A stretch of 22,558 nt of DNA, taken from NCBI GenBank assembly GCA_963823675.1, contig CAWGMT010000022.1, forward strand, positions 1 to 22,558, written 5' to 3'. The notes below the pieces were generated by a model. The model searched no databases, was not told where the DNA came from, and saw only the letters and a list, made by a program, of their open reading frames with translations. This document shows, piece by piece, positions 7,922-14,906 of the stretch (its first letter is position 1; every line of letters begins with the position of its first letter). The DNA comes from CAWGMT01 sp963823675 (lineage in GTDB: Bacteria > Planctomycetota > Planctomycetia > Isosphaerales > Isosphaeraceae). Both the position numbers and the translations under genes were made by a program.

Positions 7922-9664
7922 TCACAGTCTCGGTGCGGCTGGCTTGATCGGCGGCCGGAAGGCCTGGGCGCCCTTGACCTTGAGCTTGCGGCGATAGAGC
8001 TTGCCGTCGGTGATTGCAAAAAGGTACCGAAGATCGTCGCCGCCGAAAACAAGGTCCGAGACGCTGCCGCCTGGTGCGGGGATTATGCAGTTGACTCGCC
8101 CCGCCTGGTCGCAGACCTGGACGCCCATGCGTGTGGCGACGTAGAGCCGGCCGTCGCGATCGACCTGAAGTCCGCGTGCGCCGCTGTCATCAGCGTTGTC
8201 CGGCGCGTGCAGGTGAAAGAAGCGCTGCTTGTGTGCGAGCGAGCCGTCGGGCTGGATCTGAAAGCTATAAACCCAATGGCTGGCATGATCGGCGACGTAC
8301 AAGAGCGACTGGTCGGGTGAGAGCGCAACGCCGCTGGCGAATCTCGGCACGCCATCCGCGACTCGTTTCTCGCCCTTCGGGCTGACGTACTGGACGAGGG
8401 TGCGGGCGCCGCCCCCGTCCCCGCTCGTCGTGTAAATCCCGCCGTCATGGCGGACGACCACGTCATAGTTGCGGCCGAGGCCTGCGGCGATCGACGTGGG
8501 ATGTCCGGCCGAGTCGTACGCAATGACCTGATCGTGCACCAGCGAAACTGCATACAGCCGCCCGTCCGGTCCAAATGCGTGGGCGTTGCACTGGCGCGAG
8601 TCATCGGCGAAGGGGCTGACTTTGCCGTCGAGGCCGACTTTGTAAGTCTTGCTATCGGCAAGGTCGATGAAGAAGACCTCTCCCTCCGCATTGGCGGCCA
8701 GTCCCACACTCATACGATGGGCTTCCACGAAGAGCGTCCAGTCCTCGCCCGGCAGGAGGATCTCGCGCAGTTGGGGCGATCCTGCGCCCGCCTTCACCGG
8801 GGCCGGCCAGTCCTTCCAGAGCCAGCGCATGGCCTGGGGGAAAATCCGCGTCGCATGCTCGCCGTTGTGGCCGCCGGTACCCCAGTCGTGGTTGACTTCG
8901 TAGCCGGCGAATCGCAGCGCGCGTTCCATCTCTTGATTGGCCATCCACCAATCGCCGCCGTAGATGTTCAAGTCGGAGCTGCCGTCCTGGAGAAAGATCC
9001 GGATCGGCTTCGGCTCGTACTTGCGGATCAAGGTCGGATAATCATTGCCCCCGCGCAGTCCGACATACGTACCGATGGCGCTGAAGACGCGGCGAAAGGC
9101 GTCGGGACGCTCCCACGCCGCCGTGAACGCACAGATCGCGCCGCTGCTCGCCCCGCCGATACAACGGTCGTTGCCATCGCGCGAGAGTCGAATCGGCCGG
9201 CCGTCCAGCGTCTTTTTCTGCTCCACCTCCGGCAGCAGCTCTTCCAGCAGGAAACGGACATAGCCGTCGCCCAGTCCGTCGTATTCGAAGCTTCTGTTGA
9301 AGCGATCGAGCGCCTGGGGTGACGGGGCTTTGACACGCCCCGGCGTGATGAAGACGCCGATGACGACGGGCATTTCCTTCTTGTGAATCAACTCGTCGAA
9401 GACCTCCGGCGCCTGGTACTGAATGCCGTCCTGGTTCACATAGACGCAGGCGGGCCTGGCCGGGTCATACTGCCGCGGCACGTAAACCCAGTAGCTGCGC
9501 ACCGTGCCGGGGAAGATCTTGCTCTGATCGAAGACGTAGCGCTTGACCTCGCCCTTGGGCACGGCGGGGCCGGTTTGCCCGACGGCAGGTTGCGGCGCGG
9601 CTTGCCACAAAAAAGCTGCTGCCATCAGGATCGTGCGAGAGAGGCCGAGTGTGAAGCGCCGCAT
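7922..9664 (-). CDS. Secreted esterase (Fes/IroE-type) fused to SMP-30/gluconolactonase-like propeller
   Basis: The protein has 580 residues with a signal peptide (about 1-29, LMAAAFLWQAAPQPAVGQ). Residues about 40-290 form an alpha/beta-hydrolase of the putative-esterase (Fes-like) family: RSYWVYVPRQYDP, the nucleophile elbow GGASSG with Ser173, LQDGSSDLN supplying the acid, and GGHNGEH with His266. Residues about 300-560 form a six-bladed SMP-30/gluconolactonase-type propeller (GLAANAEGEVFFIDLADSKTY, NAHAFGPDGRLYAV, GVALSPDQSLLYVAD, GLQVDRDGRLYVAT). The fusion suggests an extracellular enzyme acting on acylated sugars or lactones; which half dominates is not clear. Its stop lies 92 bases before the DUF1080 gene, and together they form a carbohydrate-handling pair. 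No strong ribosome-binding site is visible before the ATG. Confidence 0.88.
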   Translation of the reverse strand: MRRFTLGLSRTILMAAAFLWQAAPQPAVGQTGPAVPKGEVKRYVFDQSKIFPGTVRSYWVYVPRQYDPARPACVYVNQDGIQYQAPEVFDELIHKKEMPVVIGVFITPGRVKAPSPQALDRFNRSFEYDGLGDGYVRFLLEELLPEVEQKKTLDGRPIRLSRDGNDRCIGGASSGAICAFTAAWERPDAFRRVFSAIGTYVGLRGGNDYPTLIRKYEPKPIRIFLQDGSSDLNIYGGDWWMANQEMERALRFAGYEVNHDWGTGGHNGEHATRIFPQAMRWLWKDWPAPVKAGAGSPQLREILLPGEDWTLFVEAHRMSVGLAANAEGEVFFIDLADSKTYKVGLDGKVSPFADDSRQCNAHAFGPDGRLYAVSLVHDQVIAYDSAGHPTSIAAGLGRNYDVVVRHDGGIYTTSGDGGGARTLVQYVSPKGEKRVADGVPRFASGVALSPDQSLLYVADHASHWVYSFQIQPDGSLAHKQRFFHLHAPDNADDSGARGLQVDRDGRLYVATRMGVQVCDQAGRVNCIIPAPGGSVSDLVFGGDDLRYLFAITDGKLYRRKLKVKGAQAFRPPIKPAAPRL

Positions 9665-9872
9665 CGATCGGGCCCTCGATGTCTGGAAATGCCCATCATC
9701 GCGCTGCCGAGTCGCGATCCAGACCCGATTCTAACCGAAAGTTCCGCCGCGGAAAGGCTCTGGCCCGGTGGTGTAAGGGGCGTTCAAGCACCCAACACAC
9801 GGAGCTACACGGAAGAATTGATGTGTCGCCGTCACCGGATTTCGTCAATCCCAGGGCGTGGATGGCCTTCGG
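9665..9872. other. 208-bp intergenic region, promoter of the esterase/DUF1080 operon
   Basis: This gap lies between the esterase start and the stop of the upstream helical-protein gene, both on the minus strand. It must hold the end of the latter and the likely promoter of the former. It contains a short dyad (TTCCG/CGGAA near 9741-9753) and the repeat copy at 9801-9819. No coding frame is supported. Confidence 0.5.
9801..9819. repeat. 19-bp dispersed repeat, copy 1
   Basis: GGAGCTACACGGAAGAATT matches the copy at 14849-14867 at 17 of 19 positions. Both copies are intergenic and both lie just beyond the 3' end of a minus-strand gene. Confidence 0.4.
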
Positions 9873-11625
9873 CTATTCGCCGGCGGCCCTGGGGATCTGG
9901 CGGCCTTGACTCTCGTCGATGACCCACAGCTCGCCGTCGGTTACGCGGCGGTAGAAGGCGGAACGATATTCCTCGGGCGCTTCCTGGGCGATCCAGCGCC
10001 GTGCCGATTCCGCGCCGCCGCGGCGTGCCTGCGCGTAGGCGATGTCGCCCAAGGCGACGAAACGCTCGGACTCCTCGGCATAGATCGCCGTGCACGCACG
10101 GGCATCATCGAATCGGCCGGCGCTCGTGAGGCCGTCAACCAGGAGCCCGTTCACGACGCCGCGAAGTCCGCCAGCCTGGATCGAGGCGGTCGCCTTGGCG
10201 GCTTCCTGAAAAACCGGCGTCGCAGAGTCCTGGTCGGCGTTGTACAACCGATATAATTCTCCCAGGGCGCGGTGGTAGACCCGGTCGTTGAGAAGCGCGT
10301 TCAGTTGAGCAAGTTCGGCTTTGCTGATGTAGCCTTTTAGAACCAGCTTGCGCGGATCGCCCAACCTGGTCCAGTCGGGATCCCCGCCGCCCCGGAATTC
10401 GATTCGGTTCATCAGACCGGTCGGGAACCGGAACGTGACATTGCCGCGATCGTCCCTGGGAAGTGGTGTTTCGAGCTTGAGATTGACGGACCGCTCGCGC
10501 CGGCACATGGGATCGGCGAGCAGCAGCAAGGCTTCCGCGCGCGACTTGGCGTTATCGATTTGCAGTGCCAGCTCGACGCCTCGCGTGAATTGTTGAGAGT
10601 TCGCAGCCTGAAGCGCGACCTGCACCTCGGCCCGAAACCTCCAGACCAGCCGGTCGATCTTTTTGGCGATGTCGAACGCCTCGACCAGGACCTCGTCCGC
10701 CAGCTTCCGGAACTTGTCATTGCGGGGGTCTTCGCCCTGGGGCACCGCGGGGTTGTTGCCAAATGAAATCGGCGCCTCGGACGGCTTGGCGAATGCATCG
10801 GCGATCGACTTGCTTCCCGCCGCCTCGTTCTCGGCGACGCGGTACAGCATCTCATTGCGGTAGGTCGGATTGGCGATGTTCGCGGCCAGGTGAGCCGCGC
10901 GCTTCCATTCGAGCCGGGCAACCCGGAAAATCATTTCGGTGTCCATCCGCTTGGGAGCCGCGTCCGGGCCGCCCAGGTCCGAGTCTCGACGCGGTCTCTC
11001 CTCGAGCGCCACGCGCAGGACCACCGGGGTCAGCGTATTGAGCGACGTCACGATCGCGATCAGCCGCTGGTCGTGTACCAGCGGATCCGTCACGGCATCG
11101 ACCGTCTTGGCGGCCTCCTCCAGGGTCTGATGGGCCAGGGTCAGTTGCATGCTCTCAATCGCGCCTTTGGCGATCCGCTGGAGAGCCAGGCTGCGCTCCT
11201 CGGGTGATTCGATGAGCCGGGCGCGCTTGAGGATGTCGGCACCCACCCTGTTCGGGGCCATCCCATCGACCGGGCCGCCGAATTGCTCCTCCTCCAGCTT
11301 CAGGTAGGGAACCAGCAGCGGATCGTTGGGGAACTGAACATTGACCCCCTGTGTAAAGCCGGCCCCTCCTCGAAAGGTTCCACCAGGAACGGGTGGGATG
11401 GGCGTGACCGGACCGCCCGCACCCGGAGCGCGAGGGCCCGCGCCCGACATGGAACCGGTCCGGTTGCGCTGGACTCCCGTCGAACAAGCCGCTGCCGGTG
11501 CCCTGGCCGCTGCCGGAGGACAATCCCGGCGACGTTTCCTGGGCGGCGGACGGCAAGGCGATGCCCGCGCACAGGCTCATGGCGAGAATCGACGTTCGGG
11601 CGAGGTCGAAGGGTCTCTTGAACAT
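9873..11625 (-). CDS. Secreted helical protein of unknown family (one frameshift)
   Basis: I do not recognise the family. The ATG at 11625, preceded by GGAAGAG, starts a clear signal peptide (TSILAMSLCAGIALPSAAQE). That frame then loses sense after about residue 54. Another frame takes over at roughly 11455-11490, one surplus base away, as a Gly/Pro-rich linker (PGAGGPVTPIPPVPGG) and continues to the stop at 9873-9875. The corrected protein is about 583 residues. Beyond the linker it is mostly helical, with repeated motifs of the kind EERSLALQRIAKGAI, SRAEALLLLADP and ERFVALGDIAYAQARRGG that resemble degenerate TPR or Sel1-like hairpins; this is inference. If only the intact frame is used, the product starts at 11450 and lacks any export signal. 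No neighbours suggest a function. Confidence 0.7.
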
Positions 11626-11692
11626 GGCGTCTCTTCCCCGTGACTTTACACCACCGGCCCGCGATCCGAGGCCGGCACGCGGTAATGCGGAT

Positions 11693-11734
11693 CGGTCACG
11701 TACCCCTACCGCCCTGGCGAACGGTCGCGTACCC
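11693..11734. repeat. Pair of 13-bp direct repeats in promoter region
   Basis: CGGTCACGTACCC (11693-11705) and CGGTCGCGTACCC (11722-11734) differ at one base and start 29 bp apart. They lie in the 136-bp gap upstream of the minus-strand secreted helical-protein gene, where they could be regulator binding sites. Nothing else supports this. Confidence 0.35.
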
Positions 11735-11761
11735 GAAGCATGCCTCGGAATCGGCCCCAGG

Positions 11762-13096
11762 TCAAATCGCCCGGGTGGAAGTCTCCGGCGAACCGCCGAA
11801 GACCCGCTTCGGGTTCTCGATCAGCACGAGCCTCGCCACTCCCAGTGCATCGTCGATCGACCAGCCGCTCCCTCGAACCAGGAAGTCCGCGAGCACCTCG
11901 GCCAGGATCCGGCGGTACATGTTGAACTTGGGCGCGATAAACTCGAGCTTGTACGCATCTGAATAGTACCCCAGCAGCTTGACTTTCGGCAAGGCCTGCA
12001 ACCGCGCGCGCAGGTCGCCCGAGATGTAGGCCGGCACGTTGGCATACCACCAGTGGCCCATCGGCAAGACGTTCGGGAAGATCCAGGCGTATGCAACCAG
12101 CTCGGCGCCCGCGTCGGGAGCCAGCGTCGAGACCGGAAATGTCACATTGGCGAAATGGTTGAAAAGATCGCGGTAATCGTGCAGGCTGACGCGCCTGTCG
12201 AAAAGGTCGCGGCCGCCGGTGACGCCGGCTGGATAAACATTGCGGACCGGACCGATCATGAGGTCGAACGGCAGACGGTAATCGGCGCAGAACTCGGCCA
12301 GCATCCAGAAGACCGCGCACCGAACCTCTTCTTGCTCGTCAGGCCGCAGATCCAGGCCGTGAATTGCCTTGCGGATGGGAGTCACGGCTTGCGGCGGGAT
12401 CGCGCGGCGGGGCGCAAAATCGGGCGGAAGGCTGATGGCGCACGCCTTCGCGCCCCGGCTGACGAATCGGTCGAACAACCGGCCGATCGCCGCGCGCAGG
12501 CTGGCGTAATCCTCGACGTGGATGCCGGATGCACGCCGCAGTCTGGCCGTCGTCTGGCGATCGTGCAGCTTCAAGACCAGGTCGTCGGTTCTCAAGCAGG
12601 GAACAAAGGCCCGCGTGTCCCACCCTTCGAGCGAGTCGTCAAACTCGTTCGTGAGAAAGACCGCTTCGAGATGGCTCGTCTGCCACACCGCGCGGTCCCA
12701 GGCCGCACCGTCCTTCCCGTGGTCGGCTCGATCGAGCAGCTCGCCGCAATTCGCCGGCGTGATGCGATCGTGAGCGAACCCATGAAATGTCCTGGCGATC
12801 TCCAGCAGCCAGGAATATTGAACGGTCGAATCGATACGATCGAGGTACGTGATCACATTGGCGACGCGTACCTCAGGCGGCAGCTCGGCTGAAACCATCT
12901 CGACCGGCATCCCCGTCGAGTGGGCAAGCTCCGTATAGTAGTGATATCCCAGAATCTCGTCGAAATGCCGCGCGGCGGGCCGGTGCGGGTTGATGTGCGT
13001 GTGCGGGTCGTAGATCGGCCAGCGGGCGATCTCGTCGAAAAGCTCGCGGGCCGGTGTGTCAGTCGTCGCAAGCGTGGTCGGCGGGCTTGTGCGCAA
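11762..13096 (-). CDS. Uronate isomerase-like amidohydrolase-superfamily protein
   Basis: The protein has 444 residues, close to the 450-470 typical of uronate isomerases (UxaC), which interconvert glucuronate or galacturonate with their ketose forms. The N-terminus has the metal-binding motif IYDPHTHINP (His32, His34). Mid-protein segments such as SRGAKACAISLPPDF, FWMLAEFCADYRLPFDLMIGP and NVLPMGHWWYANVPAYI, and the C-terminal VLIENPKRVFG, fit a TIM-barrel metallohydrolase of this superfamily. It has no signal peptide, so it is cytoplasmic. Assignment to UxaC rather than another amidohydrolase is by resemblance and less certain. The start is a TTG at 13096, chosen because GGAGG lies seven bases upstream (13104-13108); the nearby ATG is in the wrong frame. 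It is divergent from the hydrolase gene at 13444, and a leader hairpin lies upstream. Confidence 0.7.
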   Translation of the reverse strand: MRTSPPTTLATTDTPARELFDEIARWPIYDPHTHINPHRPAARHFDEILGYHYYTELAHSTGMPVEMVSAELPPEVRVANVITYLDRIDSTVQYSWLLEIARTFHGFAHDRITPANCGELLDRADHGKDGAAWDRAVWQTSHLEAVFLTNEFDDSLEGWDTRAFVPCLRTDDLVLKLHDRQTTARLRRASGIHVEDYASLRAAIGRLFDRFVSRGAKACAISLPPDFAPRRAIPPQAVTPIRKAIHGLDLRPDEQEEVRCAVFWMLAEFCADYRLPFDLMIGPVRNVYPAGVTGGRDLFDRRVSLHDYRDLFNHFANVTFPVSTLAPDAGAELVAYAWIFPNVLPMGHWWYANVPAYISGDLRARLQALPKVKLLGYYSDAYKLEFIAPKFNMYRRILAEVLADFLVRGSGWSIDDALGVARLVLIENPKRVFGGSPETSTRAI

Positions 13097-13443
13097 GGTC
13101 CATCCTCCAAAGCTTCACTCGCAATCCCGAAAGGAACCCAGTTCATCTGGGTCCAACAATCCATCCCGGGAGACTGATGGCGCATGGTGCCGAATCGCTT
13201 CTGCAATAGACCCTGGAGGCACACCGGTGGCATTATACACGTGGTCGAGGAACCTCCGCCACTGTCAGCGTCCGTGGCGCAGGGCCGTTTCATTTTTTCA
13301 GACCGGGGAAAACGAGACCTTCCTACCACGCGCCGTTCGCTTGCCCGGACGCCGTTGACGCCGCGGCAAGCGCGCGCGTATGATCCGGAAGCAATCATCT
13401 CCGAACGAATTCATCGTCAATCTGCTGAGCAACGGAGAGACCC
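13097..13443. other. 347-bp divergent intergenic region
   Basis: This gap separates two divergent genes and should contain both promoters. Apart from the hairpin at 13133-13154 and the ribosome-binding sites next to each start, I see no coding frame with family resemblance, no repeat and no RNA gene. The stretch around 13285-13320 is locally richer in A and T than its surroundings. Confidence 0.5.
13133..13154 (-). promoter_or_regulatory. Leader hairpin upstream of the uronate isomerase-like gene
   Basis: ACCCAG (13136-13141) and CTGGGT (13147-13152) pair around the 5-nt loop TTCAT. Two further G-C pairs extend the stem past a bulged A. In the minus-strand transcript it lies 37-58 bases before the TTG start. 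It may be a leader structure or a regulator dyad. Confidence 0.35.
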
Positions 13444-14835
13444 ATGGCGATCTCCTGCCGATGCGACCGGTGTGGGCGCACGTACGAGTTGGGCGATCAA
13501 TGGGCTGGGAAGAACGTCAAGTGCAAGGACTGTGGCGGCTCCGTGACGATCCCATCGGCGTCAGCCGGCCCCGCGCCCGACCTCGACGTCTACGGACTGA
13601 ACGATCCCGAACCCGCAAGTCCGGTGGGGCTCGCGCCCGGCTCGCCGCGGGTCGGTACGGGTCAATCCGGGCGAGCGCGGGCGCCCTCGATCACATCGGC
13701 GAAAACCAAGAGCGCCCAGTCCGGCGGCCATTCCTCCCGCGGCAAGATGGCCATGCGGACCGCGATCGGGACGATGGTGGTCGTCGCGCTCATCGGACTC
13801 GGGGTCTGCTATCGCTATCTGCCAGGCCGGGCGCGGCAAGAGAACCGTCGCGCCGCCGCCGCCGCGGCAGGAGCTGAAGCGTTGGTGCCAGGTGTGGCGC
13901 GCCGTCCTGGGGCGCCTGCTCCGACAGCCGCGCAGCCATCACGCGACGAGACGATTACCGCGCTCCCCGACCTGGGACCAGGGACCGACCTTGCGCCGGG
14001 GATCCGATTTCACGAGGTGAAGCTCGGCTCGCGAGCCGGTGCCACTAACCGCGTGCCCAGTCGTCGCGGGAAGCTCTGGCTCTACGTACCGGCTGGAGAC
14101 CGTCCGCCGCGGTCCCTGCCATGCGTTCTCATCGCGCCAGCCGGATCGAACCTGATTACCGGGATGGATCTCGGCGACCGAGACCGTGCCGAGCATCTGC
14201 CCTACGCGCGAGTCGGCTTTGTCGTGGTGGCCTATGAGCTGGATGGGGCCCTCCCGAACCGAGAGAAGCCGAGTGAGCAGGACCTTCGTGGCTGCATTGC
14301 GGCGTTCGCCGACGCCGGAGCGGGTTTAGTCGATGCGCGGGTCGCCCTCGACTTTGCGACGACCCGGGTACCGGTCGTTGATCCCCAGCGGATATTCGCG
14401 GTGGGACACAGCTCGGCGGGGACGCTGGCTCTCCTGATCGCCGAAAACGAGCCGCGTGTGGCCGGGTGCGTCGCGTTTGCCCCGGCCGTCGACCTCGCGA
14501 TCAAGTACCCACCGCAGATCCAACAGCAACTCACGCAGACGTTTCCGCCTGCGAAACGGCTGTTTGCGCAGCTCAATCCACGAACGAGTGAGTCGGATAT
14601 CCAGTGCCCGGTTTTCCTTTTCTACGCAGATGACGATGCGCCATTTGCGGGCCAAGTTCACGACCTCGCGCAGCGGCTTTCGTCCGCCGGCAAGACGGTC
14701 ACGGCCGAGCACGTCACGGAGGGCGGGCATTATGATTCGATGATCCGGGAGGGGATCCCGCGGGCCATCTACTGGCTGATGAGCTTGCCGCCGAAGTCCC
14801 GTTCAGCGCGCGGGCGGGACGAGCGGGCCCGGTAG
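13444..14835 (+). CDS. Zinc-ribbon / transmembrane / alpha-beta hydrolase fusion
   Basis: The protein has 463 residues. The N-terminus is a zinc ribbon with two CxxC knuckles (Cys7/Cys10 and Cys27/Cys30), of the type often found at the start of planctomycete membrane proteins. A disordered Ser/Gly/Pro linker follows, then one membrane helix at about 106-124 (AIGTMVVVALIGLGVCY). The C-terminal domain (about 185-450) is an alpha/beta hydrolase like the dienelactone hydrolase/S9 peptidase group: LYVPAGDRPPRSLPCVLIAP, nucleophile elbow GHSSAG with Ser323, FLFYADDDAPF supplying the acid near 396-398, and GGHYDSM with His429. The ribbon should be cytoplasmic and the hydrolase external. The start is supported by GGAGAG just upstream. 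The substrate is unknown. It is divergent from the uronate isomerase-like gene and convergent with the WD40 kinase. Confidence 0.85.
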   Translation: MAISCRCDRCGRTYELGDQWAGKNVKCKDCGGSVTIPSASAGPAPDLDVYGLNDPEPASPVGLAPGSPRVGTGQSGRARAPSITSAKTKSAQSGGHSSRGKMAMRTAIGTMVVVALIGLGVCYRYLPGRARQENRRAAAAAAGAEALVPGVARRPGAPAPTAAQPSRDETITALPDLGPGTDLAPGIRFHEVKLGSRAGATNRVPSRRGKLWLYVPAGDRPPRSLPCVLIAPAGSNLITGMDLGDRDRAEHLPYARVGFVVVAYELDGALPNREKPSEQDLRGCIAAFADAGAGLVDARVALDFATTRVPVVDPQRIFAVGHSSAGTLALLIAENEPRVAGCVAFAPAVDLAIKYPPQIQQQLTQTFPPAKRLFAQLNPRTSESDIQCPVFLFYADDDAPFAGQVHDLAQRLSSAGKTVTAEHVTEGGHYDSMIREGIPRAIYWLMSLPPKSRSARGRDERAR

Positions 14836-14848
14836 GACGCTATCAACG

Positions 14849-14867
14849 GGAGCAACACGGACGAATT
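14849..14867. repeat. 19-bp dispersed repeat, copy 2
   Basis: GGAGCAACACGGACGAATT matches 9801-9819 at 17 of 19 positions. This copy runs into the hairpin at 14864-14881. Confidence 0.4.
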
Positions 14868-14881
14868 CGCAAAGGCGAATT
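14864..14881. terminator. Hairpin between convergent genes
   Basis: AATTCGC (14864-14870) pairs perfectly with GCGAATT (14875-14881) around the AAAG loop. It lies midway in the 71-bp gap between the converging hydrolase and kinase genes, where it could act on both transcripts. The stem is only 7 bp and no T-run follows. Confidence 0.45.
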
Positions 14882-14906
14882 GGGACACCGACGGTATGAC
14901 GCTGTC

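Noticed and set aside
9760..9800. tRNA-like T-arm (GGGGCGTTCAAGCACCC)
   Set aside because: No acceptor stem, anticodon arm or D-arm can be placed around it.
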